Notes: generated by a model not told the origin, from the letters alone. DNA of 64,000 bases from Candidatus Aenigmatarchaeota archaeon (GCA_016198755.1 JACQIB010000005.1:112931-176930), one strand, 5' to 3'. Counted from the stretch's first letter, positions 18,698 to 28,412 are shown. A program made the numbers and translations.

Positions 18698-19222
18698 CTA
18701 AGCAACTCGTGCAACTTCAACTCCTCTTTCAAAGGGACGTGTACTTGTTTCTATACGTGGCAGGGAATCCACGAGACTTGAAATATAGGGTGGAAACTGA
18801 TCTTTGAGCAACCTTCCAGGTCTGGAAAGTGCGGCTATAACATCTGCAGGCACTTGAACATTCTCGCTGGATGGCTTGGTTTTAAACCTCCTTAAAAATT
18901 CAGTATATTCAATGTCTGCACCATCCCTAGCACCCAGAACATTAAGTGCAACCTCATGCCTGGGCACTTGAACATATTCTTTTCTTCCAAGACTTCCTTT
19001 TGCAAGAGCTAGGCCAACAGACACTGCTGTGCTAGTGTCTGTTTGAGCAAAAGTCCCATGCGGAGCATACAGAGCAATTTCTTGCCATCTATAATTCCTA
19101 TCAGGCCCGAATCCACTGCCAAGCATCAATCCTTCAAGATTGTATCTAACAATAAATCCATCAAAAGTATCTTCCGCAGGAGTTCTGGTACCCCGTTTTC
19201 CGCTCTTTCCTTCGCTGTGCAT
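18698..19222 (-). CDS. Orphan protein, member 2 of a tandem paralogue run
   Basis: 174 aa; shared motif EYTEFLRRFKTKP...VQVPADVI. Confidence 0.6.
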   Translation of the reverse strand: MHSEGKSGKRGTRTPAEDTFDGFIVRYNLEGLMLGSGFGPDRNYRWQEIALYAPHGTFAQTDTSTAVSVGLALAKGSLGRKEYVQVPRHEVALNVLGARDGADIEYTEFLRRFKTKPSSENVQVPADVIAALSRPGRLLKDQFPPYISSLVDSLPRIETSTRPFERGVEVARVA

Positions 19223-19258
19223 AATTAAATAGATTGCACGAAAGGATTTAAATGCAAT

Positions 19259-19690
19259 TCAGCCTGTTTTTATTAGTCTTGGAATAGCTTTTTTCAGACG
19301 GGCTTCTGCAATCGCAGGAGAAGCCACATGATACATATCATTTACAACATCTATGGGTAGGTGCAATTCTCTCCTTGTTATTTTACGTGGGGGTTTGTAG
19401 TCTCTTGGCTCTAGTAAGAATGTTTTATAAACGGCTTCTGCATCAGATCCGGCAAAACAACTCATGGACGGCTTGCCAGGCCTGACAAGGTTGTTGGCAT
19501 CTGTATTTATGGCAGAACATCTAAGGGCAAGAGACTCTCCTGTCGGTCCTTTTGGAACATAAATTAATGTTTGAATATTATCTACGGGAACCATTCCTTG
19601 TCCATGATAAATTGCTACGCTAGTATACTCTATAATCTCTGCTCTAACACTATCTGTATGTGGAGAACTGGATTGTTTGCCTCGGGGCAT
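19259..19690 (-). CDS. Orphan protein, member 3 of a tandem paralogue run
   Basis: 143 aa; shared motif VYKTFLLEPRDYKPP...LHLPIDVV. Confidence 0.6.
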   Translation of the reverse strand: MPRGKQSSSPHTDSVRAEIIEYTSVAIYHGQGMVPVDNIQTLIYVPKGPTGESLALRCSAINTDANNLVRPGKPSMSCFAGSDAEAVYKTFLLEPRDYKPPRKITRRELHLPIDVVNDMYHVASPAIAEARLKKAIPRLIKTG

Positions 19691-19727
19691 GATACAAATA
19701 GAACAGCAAAAGTATTTATAGCTTAAC

Positions 19728-20225
19728 TTAAGGTTCTGTGAGAAGCTCTGCGCGCTTCCCGAAAAGGGTTTGTGCTACATTGGAAAATGTTTCAGAAGAT
19801 AACGGGGGCTTTCCTTTTGTGGTTTTTATTCTAACTCTTAAAATTTCGCCTGTAGGTGTATAAAGTTTATTTATTCCAACAACAGCAGCAGGTGTTAACA
19901 AACTCTGAAGAAAAGAATTAAAATCCCCCTCTTCTAAAACCCTTATTGGTTTTCCAAACTGCTTTGCAAGAGCTTTTACAACAGCTCCTCCTTTTCCAAC
20001 TAATTTCGAGCCATGTCCTTTCCCTGCTACCAAAAGCAAAATGTCAGAATCAACAGCCCTCTTCAATTGGGCATCAGAAAGGTTAGTATGCTTTTCAGCT
20101 AAATTATGTAAAAATCTGGAAATTTCAACTTCTTTCTGTGTTAAAGCGCCTGTGGAAAGCTTGTTGTTGCAGCCTGCACACAGCATATCTGAGCTTAAAC
20201 ATACTGAACATAACGGGAAATCCAT
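19728..20225 (-). CDS. NusA-like KH-domain protein with N-terminal zinc-binding motif
   Basis: CSVCLSSDMLCAGC; DILLLVAGKGHGSKLVGKGGAVVKALAKQFGKPIRVLEE (KH GxxG). Confidence 0.75.
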   Translation of the reverse strand: MDFPLCSVCLSSDMLCAGCNNKLSTGALTQKEVEISRFLHNLAEKHTNLSDAQLKRAVDSDILLLVAGKGHGSKLVGKGGAVVKALAKQFGKPIRVLEEGDFNSFLQSLLTPAAVVGINKLYTPTGEILRVRIKTTKGKPPLSSETFSNVAQTLFGKRAELLTEP

Positions 20226-20320
20226 GGGATTTATTGTAAACGCTAATTTATATAAACATTGCTAAGCTGTGAAAGGGACGGCAGCAAACCAATTTAAGCA
20301 CATGCAGACAACTGCTTCGC

Positions 20321-21517
20321 ATGCTAATTGGTCTGGTTGGGGCTCCGAGCAAGGGGAAAAGTAGCTTTTTCAAAGCAGCTACCATGGCTGATGTTGCTAT
20401 CGCTTCCTACCCGTTTACAACAATTTCACCGAACCATGGAGTTGGTTTTGTAAGGGTTGAATGTGTTGAGAGAGAACTGAAAGTAAAGTGTAACCCCAGA
20501 GTTGGGGTTTGCAGGGGAGGAATAAGGTTTGTTCCTGTGGATTTGATAGATGTGGCTGGATTGGTTCCGGGTGCGCATGAGGGGAAGGGGCTGGGAAACC
20601 AATTCCTTTCAGATTTGAATCAGGCTGATGTTCTTATACAGATTATAGACTGTTCCGGAACAACTGACGAAAAGGGTGAATCCGCAACAGGGTATGATCC
20701 TGCAAAGGAAATTAAGTTTTTGGAGGAGGAGATTGAGCTGTGGTTTGCAGGTATTTTGAGGAAGGGATGGGAGAAATTTGCGCGTGTGGTACAGGGAAAG
20801 GGAGAGGAAATAGAAGTTGCATTAGCTAAACAATTGTCTGCGTTAAAAGTTACTGAAAATCTTGTAGCAGAGGGTATAAGAGAACTTAAGTTGGATAGGG
20901 AAAGGCCTGAGGGTTGGACTGGGGAGCAGTTAATAGAATTAGCAAGGATTTTCAGGAAGGCAACAAAACCTATTGTTATTGCCTGCAACAAAATAGACCT
21001 TCCGGGAGCTGCTGATAATTTTAAGCTGTTAAAAGAACAGTTTCCTGGTAGGATTCTTGTAGCATGCTCAGCGCAGGCGGAAATAGCGCTGAAAGAAGCT
21101 GATAAAAAAGGGTTAATAGATTATAGGGCTGGGGACAAAAGCTTTGAGGTAAAGCAGCCTGAAAAGATTAGCAGGATACAAATGCAGGGACTGGACTTTA
21201 TACGCAGGAATGTGTTGGAAGTTTTCGGCTCAACTGGAATACAGGAGTGCTTAGATAAGGCCGTGTTTGAACTGTTAAAATATTCTGCGGTTTTTCCCGG
21301 AGGTATTTCTAAACTGGCTGATTCTCAGGGAAGAGTTCTGCCGGATTGCTTTCTTTTTTCTCCGGGTTCCAATGCTCTGGATTTTGCAAATAAAATACAC
21401 GGGGATCTGGCAAAACACTTTTTGTATGCTATGAATGTTAAAATAAGGCAGAGAGTTGGAAAGGACTATATTCTCAGGAACAGGGATGTTATAGAGATTG
21501 TTTCAGCTGCAAAATAA
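20321..21517 (+). CDS. YchF/Ygr210-type Obg-like GTPase
   Basis: MLIGLVGAPSKGKSSFFKAATMADVAIASYPFTTISPN; C-terminal TGS region. Confidence 0.93.
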   Translation: MLIGLVGAPSKGKSSFFKAATMADVAIASYPFTTISPNHGVGFVRVECVERELKVKCNPRVGVCRGGIRFVPVDLIDVAGLVPGAHEGKGLGNQFLSDLNQADVLIQIIDCSGTTDEKGESATGYDPAKEIKFLEEEIELWFAGILRKGWEKFARVVQGKGEEIEVALAKQLSALKVTENLVAEGIRELKLDRERPEGWTGEQLIELARIFRKATKPIVIACNKIDLPGAADNFKLLKEQFPGRILVACSAQAEIALKEADKKGLIDYRAGDKSFEVKQPEKISRIQMQGLDFIRRNVLEVFGSTGIQECLDKAVFELLKYSAVFPGGISKLADSQGRVLPDCFLFSPGSNALDFANKIHGDLAKHFLYAMNVKIRQRVGKDYILRNRDVIEIVSAAK

Positions 21518-21525
21518 TTCCAGGG

Positions 21526-22929
21526 CTAGGTTTTTCTTAATATAACTTCCCTGACAAATTTTTTGTTCCAGCAGTTCAGGCAGTGACCTGCATACTGGAC
21601 TTCCCTATAAACACCGCGGGCAGGGTAGACTGCAACTGCTTTCAGGAACAGGTCTGAAACATGATTTTCCTGCCTTGTTCTCAGCTCCTTAAGGGAATGT
21701 ATGAAAAGTGCAGAGAAAGAACCGCGCAGGATAAAGGAAATTAAAAGCATGATTTGAAAGCCTGTAAAAATAAGGAAAATTTGGGAGGAAAAGAAGTCTA
21801 ACAGAAAACCGCCGGCTACAGGACCAATAAAAAGAGATAGGGAAGTAAAAAACCTGAAGTTGGAAATGTAAACGGGTCTTTTTGCCTGAGGCGTGGAATC
21901 TAGAAGATAATTAAAGGTTGAGAGGTCAAAGCCTGCCCAGCCAAAGCCGGAAAGTATTCCTGCAATTATCATTTGTATTATAACCACAGCTAAAGAACCG
22001 CCTATAAACATCCATATAAAGGGGACGAGAGTTATCAGGATAGAAGTTATTCCCAATGTTGTCCTGTCTCCGAATCTGTCAGAAAATTTACCCCAGTATT
22101 TAAGGGAAAGGACGCTTGAAAGCACTTCAACAGCAGTCACAACTGCATACCATTCATACCCAATTTTCAGTGTCTGGAGCATGTAAACTGCGAAAAAAGG
22201 AGATACAAAGAAAACAGCAAACTGCAGGAGTGTAAGATAGCTCACAAATTTTGAAAAGTTCCTGTTCTTTTTGAACTCTTCCCTGAACTCTGAGAGAAGG
22301 AAATGTGTTCTTTCATGTTTCACATGGACAGGCTGGGGATATTTGGGTTCTGGTATCTTAGATAGGAAATATCTGCCTAAGAGTCCGCTTACAATTGCTA
22401 TCAAGAACACTATAGCAAATCCCAATCCGGTTTTGTAAGCGCCTAAAAACCAGCCCACAATAAGAGTTGAGAAGAAAGTAACCAACCCTATATAAAAATT
22501 CCTTGTGCCAAAGAAAATGCCGCGCAGTTTTGATGGAACTAAATCACCAAACCAGCTTATCCAGGCTGTGCTTACAATGCTGTAGGAAACCTGAGAGACT
22601 GAAAGCAAAATTATTAAAGGTATAAGGAAGTTTCCTGAAAAGAGAAAGGGGAGCATCAAAATACCCAGCCAGGGAAAGGTTTTCAGAAAAATATGATCTT
22701 TGCAGACCTTTTTCCTTGAACCTGATTTTTCTATTAAATGGCCTGCAAAAGGCTGCAGAAAGCTCTGCGCAAGCCTTGGTATACCTGTTATTAACCCTAT
22801 AGAGGAGTTGGAAGCCCCGAGAAATATGGCAAAGGGTACAAGGTAAGTTGAAGTTATGCTGTCGAAAATAGATGCAAACGAGCCATCAATTATAGAGCGT
22901 TTCTCTATACTCTTCGAGAATTTCTGCAT
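21526..22929 (-). CDS. Major facilitator superfamily transporter
   Basis: About 12 hydrophobic segments; short C-terminal cysteine-containing tail. Confidence 0.85.
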   Translation of the reverse strand: MQKFSKSIEKRSIIDGSFASIFDSITSTYLVPFAIFLGASNSSIGLITGIPRLAQSFLQPFAGHLIEKSGSRKKVCKDHIFLKTFPWLGILMLPFLFSGNFLIPLIILLSVSQVSYSIVSTAWISWFGDLVPSKLRGIFFGTRNFYIGLVTFFSTLIVGWFLGAYKTGLGFAIVFLIAIVSGLLGRYFLSKIPEPKYPQPVHVKHERTHFLLSEFREEFKKNRNFSKFVSYLTLLQFAVFFVSPFFAVYMLQTLKIGYEWYAVVTAVEVLSSVLSLKYWGKFSDRFGDRTTLGITSILITLVPFIWMFIGGSLAVVIIQMIIAGILSGFGWAGFDLSTFNYLLDSTPQAKRPVYISNFRFFTSLSLFIGPVAGGFLLDFFSSQIFLIFTGFQIMLLISFILRGSFSALFIHSLKELRTRQENHVSDLFLKAVAVYPARGVYREVQYAGHCLNCWNKKFVREVILRKT

Positions 22930-22970
22930 TCATAGAATTTCATATAGTCTACTTAAAAGTCTTCCTATTA

Positions 22971-23201
22971 TTACTTCCTTCCGCCTTTCAATTCCTCAGA
23001 TTCTATCCAAATCAGCAAAAGCCCTAAAAGAACTAATCCAAGCGGAACTATACCTTTGATTATTGTCCATAAATCCCTCCAGAGAGCAAACTTTGGGCCT
23101 GGCAAAAAAGCAAGCCAACTTGCTGGAAGGATAAGCCAAAGGCCAGCTAGAATAATAATAATTCCAACTATCATTTTTACAAGGGCTGATGCTGAACTCA
23201 T
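22971..23201 (-). CDS. Small two-TM membrane protein
   Basis: 76 aa, two hydrophobic stretches. Confidence 0.55.
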   Translation of the reverse strand: MSSASALVKMIVGIIIILAGLWLILPASWLAFLPGPKFALWRDLWTIIKGIVPLGLVLLGLLLIWIESEELKGGRK

Positions 23202-23352
23202 ACTTAATCTATCTGCATAGTTGATTTAAATATGTTACTGAATATGACACCTTAAAGGAAAAAATAGCTGACGTGTAAATATTTTTTCTACGGCAGAAAG
23301 CATATTCTGGGCAACATAAATGAATATATGCTTGCGCCTGTCTATTTTCCGC

Positions 23353-23922
23353 ATGCGAGATTACTCCCATTATATGGAAGTTATATCAGGTCCTATGTTT
23401 TCCGGAAAAACAACAGAACTTTTAAGGCAGTATGAAATATTCAAGAAGTGTATTTTCCCAATACAGGTTTTCAGGTGGGTTGAAGATGGAAGGTATGGAG
23501 ATGGTGTTAAAACACATGCTGGCCACAGCTTTAACAAGGATGATATTTTTCTTGCAAAAACATCTGAGGATATAAGGACATTGCTAAAGCCAGATACAAA
23601 GGTTGTAATGGTTGATGAGGGGCAATTTTTTGATTCTGGTTTGCCTTCCCTTCTAGAGGAGCTTTCTAACAGGGGTGTTATAGTTATCGCAACAGTTCTC
23701 CCAACAGACTATAGGGGGGAACCTTTTGGTATTTCACCCCAGCTTCTTGCTCGGGCAGATCATGTGGTTTCCCTGAACGCGCGCTGTATGTACCCAGAGA
23801 ATGGGAAGCTTTGTTTAAGGCCTGCAACAAAATCCTCAAGGATAGTAAATATTCCGGGGCAAGTTCTGGTTGGTGGTTCTGAGTATTATGAGCCGCGCTG
23901 CAGGCAGCACCACACAAAATAA
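23353..23922 (+). CDS. tdk: Thymidine kinase (TK1 type)
   Basis: MEVISGPMFSGKTTELLRQ, VVMVDEGQFFD; start could be 23353 or 23374. Confidence 0.95.
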   Translation: MRDYSHYMEVISGPMFSGKTTELLRQYEIFKKCIFPIQVFRWVEDGRYGDGVKTHAGHSFNKDDIFLAKTSEDIRTLLKPDTKVVMVDEGQFFDSGLPSLLEELSNRGVIVIATVLPTDYRGEPFGISPQLLARADHVVSLNARCMYPENGKLCLRPATKSSRIVNIPGQVLVGGSEYYEPRCRQHHTK

Positions 23923-24657
23923 TCAGGCTTCTTCCCCGTTTGTTTCAGTTCCCTCGAAAGCGCTCACAACCATTTTCCCTGAGTCTGTAACTTCAGCAAA
24001 TATTTTTCCGGATTTGAATGTGGTTTTCAGAAAACCCATGTCAGCAAGCTTTTTCAGGTAATAATTAACTTTTGATCTGTTAGTGCTTTTTAGAAAAGGT
24101 TTTGTTCTGTCCACCAGCTCTGTTATTGATATTGAATTGACAGCTGCTATTATTTTCAATAGTTTCAGCTCAACCTTTAGCAAATAGGATATAGGCAGCA
24201 ACGGAACATCCACAACTTCCCTTCCGCCATAGGAAATAAAACGGTCTTCCTTTTTGAAAATTTCATCGTACTTTTCCGGTATAACATAGTAGGCTTTTGC
24301 TCTGGTTAAAGAGGCTGCGAAAATTGCTGCTGAAGTTACAATATGGGAGCCTGAAGAAATGTTTAGGTAAATAGAATTTCCTTTTGCCTGTTCCTCTTTT
24401 ATTGTTTTCAATATTCCTCTGAAACAGTCAAAATAATCCTCGTATACAACCTCTATTTTTTTGAAATCAAAATATTTTGAGAACTCCTTTATTATTTTTT
24501 CCCCCACAGATTTTGTTTTAATGTTCCACCAGTCCTCTATTGAACCTGCTTTGGCTTTTCCTGGAACAACAAGATAAACTTTGTCTGCCCCAAGCTTCAT
24601 GCAGCCGTATATGCTTCTTTCAGAATCCCAGCCTAAAGTTAGAATGTGTACCTTCAT
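23923..24657 (-). CDS. CARF-wHTH transcriptional regulator (Csa3 / HFX_2341 / DUF6293-like)
   Basis: Rossmann-like N-terminus MKVHILTLGWDSERSIYG, central YLNISSGSHIVTSAAIFAASL (CARF-type), C-terminal wHTH SITELVDRTKPFLKSTNRSKVNYYLKKLADMGFLKT. Confidence 0.78.
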   Translation of the reverse strand: MKVHILTLGWDSERSIYGCMKLGADKVYLVVPGKAKAGSIEDWWNIKTKSVGEKIIKEFSKYFDFKKIEVVYEDYFDCFRGILKTIKEEQAKGNSIYLNISSGSHIVTSAAIFAASLTRAKAYYVIPEKYDEIFKKEDRFISYGGREVVDVPLLPISYLLKVELKLLKIIAAVNSISITELVDRTKPFLKSTNRSKVNYYLKKLADMGFLKTTFKSGKIFAEVTDSGKMVVSAFEGTETNGEEA

Positions 24658-24661
24658 TTTC

Positions 24662-24679
24662 CCACAGACTAGTTTGTGG
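24662..24679. promoter_or_regulatory. Near-perfect 18-bp palindrome (CCACAGACTAGTTTGTGG), candidate operator of the CARF-wHTH gene
   Basis: 8 of 9 base pairs symmetrical; lies 4 bp upstream of start codon and about 25 bp from TATA-like ATTTAAAA. Confidence 0.5.
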
Positions 24680-24720
24680 TTCAGGGTTTTAAATAGAAGT
24701 TGGCTGCATTGGAAAATTTA

Positions 24721-24732
24721 TTTACATGTAAA
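24721..24732. promoter_or_regulatory. Perfect 12-bp palindrome TTTACATGTAAA upstream of thyA
   Basis: Perfect dyad in the regulator/thyA intergenic region. Confidence 0.35.
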
Positions 24733-24785
24733 ATTTTTATTGTTTTTAATTTAAGCTTTTAAGACTGTGCTGTGAGTTGTTTTTA

Positions 24786-26216
24786 ATGCAGTGGCCTATT
24801 TTCTATGGAGATGAATTGAAACTGGGAAACCCTGAAAGCCCTGTCGGGGTCTGCACATTATGGACAAAGCGAGATGTTATATATAAAAATCTTCCTGAGG
24901 GAAAGTTTGCTGTATGTGGAAACCTGTATACTGTGCAGGGCATAAACCCTATGCTAAAGAATGTTTTGGCTAACCCGAAAATAAGGTATATTGTTATTTG
25001 TGGTGCAGATTTAATGAAAAGCGGAGAGGCGCTGATTAACTTCCTGAAAAATGGGATTGGGGATGATAGGAAAATAATTGGATCTTCGGGCTATATTGAT
25101 TCAAATGTGGATACTGAGCTTGTTAATAAATTTAGGGAAAATGTGAAGATAATTGATTTGAGGGGGAGGGAAGCTGATGTGCCAGCTGTTTTAGAGTCTA
25201 TAAAGGAAGAGGCAAAGCCCTTTATGGAGCCTGTCTGGATAACAGAGCTGGATAAGTCATCTGCCCCACTGAAAACAGAAGATGTGGTTTTCAAAGTCCG
25301 CGGGCCCTCAATACCATGGGTCTGGCTGAGGGCTCTAAATAATGTGATGAAGTTTGGGGAAGAGAAGGATACAGATTATAAAATCAGGCAGAAGGAGATA
25401 CTGGATTTGGTCTCTGTTATAGATGGGGATGAACCAGCACTCCCGGCATGGCTGCCAATAACAGAAAGGGATTTGGAAAACTACTATGAAACATTCTTTT
25501 CAAAGGAAAGGCCTCTAGGAGTTGAGTATACATATGGAGAGAGGCTTTTCAACTACCAGCTCTCACATGTGCCTGATAAATTTTTAGAGGAATTTGGAGA
25601 AGCGCAGGATCAGATAGGAGCTGTTGTAAGAATCTTAAAGGAGAGACCGCACACGCGCAGGGCTGTTGCTTTTACACTGAAAGAGGGAGATTCAGGTTCT
25701 AAAAACCCACCTTGCTTAACCCAAATAGTATGGAGTATTAGAGCAGGAAAGCTGGTACAGACTGCAAATTTCAGATCCCATGATATTTTTGGGGCTTGGT
25801 TGTTGAACGCATTTGCTCTCAGAAGGCTGCAGAGGCAGATAGCTGAACGGGTTGGAATTGGGCTGGGAAAGCTTGTTATTTTATCAAATTCAGCGCATGT
25901 TTATGAAAACAACTGGAAGGAAGCTGAGAAAATACTGGAAAAGAGCTTTGCAGGCAGGGTTCTCCCGCTGGTTGAGGATGAACATGGCTATTTTATTGTA
26001 AAAGTAGAACAGGGGATTTTTGTTGAACACTATACAAAGGAAGGACTGCCTTCAGGATTTGTTTTCCATGGGAAGGATGCCCAAATACTGTATAGGAAAA
26101 TACTGCACGAGGGGTTGGTCTCCCTTATGGATCATGCAGCCTATCTTGGCCATCAGTTGGCAAAGGCTGAATACTGCCTGAAAACAGGGGAAAAATTTGT
26201 GCAGGATAAAGCATAG
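24786..26216 (+). CDS. thyA: Thymidylate synthase, archaeal form with N-terminal DUF4346/MtrA-like domain
   Basis: N-terminal SPVGVCTLWTKRDVI...; catalytic KNPPCLTQIVW and DIFGAWLLNAFALRRLQRQIA; start ATG 24786 (TTG 24777 alternative). Confidence 0.88.
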   Translation: MQWPIFYGDELKLGNPESPVGVCTLWTKRDVIYKNLPEGKFAVCGNLYTVQGINPMLKNVLANPKIRYIVICGADLMKSGEALINFLKNGIGDDRKIIGSSGYIDSNVDTELVNKFRENVKIIDLRGREADVPAVLESIKEEAKPFMEPVWITELDKSSAPLKTEDVVFKVRGPSIPWVWLRALNNVMKFGEEKDTDYKIRQKEILDLVSVIDGDEPALPAWLPITERDLENYYETFFSKERPLGVEYTYGERLFNYQLSHVPDKFLEEFGEAQDQIGAVVRILKERPHTRRAVAFTLKEGDSGSKNPPCLTQIVWSIRAGKLVQTANFRSHDIFGAWLLNAFALRRLQRQIAERVGIGLGKLVILSNSAHVYENNWKEAEKILEKSFAGRVLPLVEDEHGYFIVKVEQGIFVEHYTKEGLPSGFVFHGKDAQILYRKILHEGLVSLMDHAAYLGHQLAKAEYCLKTGEKFVQDKA

Positions 26217-26284
26217 GTTCTTAAACTTTTTCCTTTCCTCTCTGGTAGAGATGTGCTTAAATAATTTACACACAGAATTGTAGA

Positions 26285-27253
26285 ATGCGTGTGGGGGTTG
26301 AAAGAACGGGTAGCAGCAGGCCTCAGAAACCTGTTTTGAAAGTTTTGGGGGACTTTGATTTAACACTTGGTCCATATTGTCAGGGATCTATTTTTAGGCA
26401 TTTTAAAGTGAATGAAGCTGATTTCTGGAGAGAAAAGGAAGAACTTCTTCAAACATGGAGACAGGAACAGGGATATGAAGGACCAGGAGAGCTTGCATAC
26501 CTTGCACTCATGATAAACTATGCAAGACCGGGGGGAAAGATGGCTGGACTAAATAACAGACTTATACATGACCTTGGAAAAGAATTGGAATTTTATCCTG
26601 GAGTTCCGGATTTTATACCTGCTGTAAAAGCTGCTGTTGAGGAAGATCCAAGATGTAAAGATCATGGATTGAAGGTTGATTTTCATGTTGTTACAACAGG
26701 TCTGGATGAGATAATACGCGGAAGTCCATTAGCTCAGCACATAGTAAGTGTACATGGAAGTGGGTTTATAGAACAGGATGGTGTTATAGCAGTGCCGCGT
26801 TTGCTTTCCCCATATGGAAAGGGAGAGTATCTGTTTACGCTAACAAAAGGGCGCCAGGATTTGCTGAATGTGGAAATGTCTGATGAAGCAAGAGTTGCTC
26901 TTAAGAGCGATGTATTTGCCTTGGGAGATGGACCATCTGACATAGCAATGTTCAGGCTCGTAAAGAAAAATGGAGGCATAGCTATGGGAGTATACGACCC
27001 CAAAAGTAATAAGTCGAGATCACAGAATATGACTATGCTTAGGGAAGGAAGGATAGACCTATCTGGCCCCACAGATTATAGTGAAGGGAGTCATACACGC
27101 ATACAGATAGAAGAAGGGCTTTTGCACATGGCTTATAGGGTTATAGATGATATTGAAGCCAGGAGCCGTGGGGGTGTGGGCGCTGATGTTGGACACTTGA
27201 ATGCCCCAAGGGTTGTTGCTGGACCTGCACACAGACCGGAAAGAAAAACCTAA
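26285..27253 (+). CDS. HAD-superfamily phosphatase (paralogue A)
   Basis: GDFDLTLG, STGL-like VTTGLDE, LGDGPSDIAMF. Confidence 0.8.
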   Translation: MRVGVERTGSSRPQKPVLKVLGDFDLTLGPYCQGSIFRHFKVNEADFWREKEELLQTWRQEQGYEGPGELAYLALMINYARPGGKMAGLNNRLIHDLGKELEFYPGVPDFIPAVKAAVEEDPRCKDHGLKVDFHVVTTGLDEIIRGSPLAQHIVSVHGSGFIEQDGVIAVPRLLSPYGKGEYLFTLTKGRQDLLNVEMSDEARVALKSDVFALGDGPSDIAMFRLVKKNGGIAMGVYDPKSNKSRSQNMTMLREGRIDLSGPTDYSEGSHTRIQIEEGLLHMAYRVIDDIEARSRGGVGADVGHLNAPRVVAGPAHRPERKT

Positions 27254-27326
27254 AGTTTATTTTGAAATACTTTTATATTTTTTTCATTATACATGTCTTT
27301 AAATGTTTTTCTGACACAATTAAAAT

Positions 27327-28334
27327 ATGCCTGATAAAAGGAAGTGGGAAGAGCCTGCTACACCAGCTATACCGGGAAAACCTGTATATTTAGAAGTTTT
27401 TATGGATTTTGATAAAACTCTAGGAGAGTATTGTGAGCATCCTTTATTTAGGCGTTGTGGAGTAGATCCTGTAAAATTCTGGGTTAGAAACAACGAGTGG
27501 ACAGAACAGCTTAAAGCTGGTGGATATAATGTTGGCACTGGGGAAATAGGATATATGACACTTATGATTAGATGTGCCAGAGGACTAGAACCTGAATTCA
27601 GAGGTATGAAGGGACTGAACAATAGAATGCTGCGAGAATCAGGTGAAGAACTTGAAACTTATCCTGGTGTTCCAACTTTTATAGACAATTTAAAAAGTTG
27701 TTTGGAAGGCAGAGAAGAATGGAGAAATTATAATATAAGATTAGGTTTCCATGTTGCATCAACAGGCTTGACAGAAGTTATATTGGGAAATGAATTGGCT
27801 AAACACCTTTCGACTGTAACTGGCCATGAAAACCGGCAAATTCAAAGTGTACATGGATCTCAGTTTATTGAAGAGGATGGTGTAATAGCGCATCCTATAT
27901 TGCTGGATCCATATTCAAAAGGTAGAGTAATATATCAAATAGCAAAGGGTGGTCTAGACCTTTTGAATGTTGATGTTCCAATAGAAAAAAGGAGATCTTT
28001 GAAGCGTAATTTTCTTGTTTTGGGCGATGGTCCATCTGATAAGGCTGCTTTCTCTGTGGCTCATCGTTACGGGGGAAGGGGAATAGGTGTATTTGATCCT
28101 GCTAATAAAAATTCTATAATGCAAGTTCATAGACTCCATGAAGAAGGTGTGATTAACCATATGTGTCCAGCAGATTTTACTCCAGGAGGTGCTACATTAC
28201 TGACAATGGAAGCAACGCTTATGGGAATGGCAGAAAGAGTAATTGAAGAATTATCCCAACAGTCAGTTTATGCAATGCACTCTGCACCAACTTATCTTGA
28301 AGCCCCAGTTCCTAAGAAAGTAGGAAAAGCATAA
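27327..28334 (+). CDS. HAD-superfamily phosphatase (paralogue B)
   Basis: MDFDKTLG, ASTGLTE, LGDGPSDKAAF; collinear with paralogue A. Confidence 0.8.
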   Translation: MPDKRKWEEPATPAIPGKPVYLEVFMDFDKTLGEYCEHPLFRRCGVDPVKFWVRNNEWTEQLKAGGYNVGTGEIGYMTLMIRCARGLEPEFRGMKGLNNRMLRESGEELETYPGVPTFIDNLKSCLEGREEWRNYNIRLGFHVASTGLTEVILGNELAKHLSTVTGHENRQIQSVHGSQFIEEDGVIAHPILLDPYSKGRVIYQIAKGGLDLLNVDVPIEKRRSLKRNFLVLGDGPSDKAAFSVAHRYGGRGIGVFDPANKNSIMQVHRLHEEGVINHMCPADFTPGGATLLTMEATLMGMAERVIEELSQQSVYAMHSAPTYLEAPVPKKVGKA

Positions 28335-28412
28335 CAAAATAAATTTTACGCGTCAAACTCAGCAAAGGAGCCTATTTATTCTTTCTCTGGCATTAGTTTT
28401 TGGTTGGATTTT

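Noticed and set aside
23684-23917. 77-aa minus ORF over tdk
   Set aside because: Antisense to the conserved thymidine kinase C-terminus.
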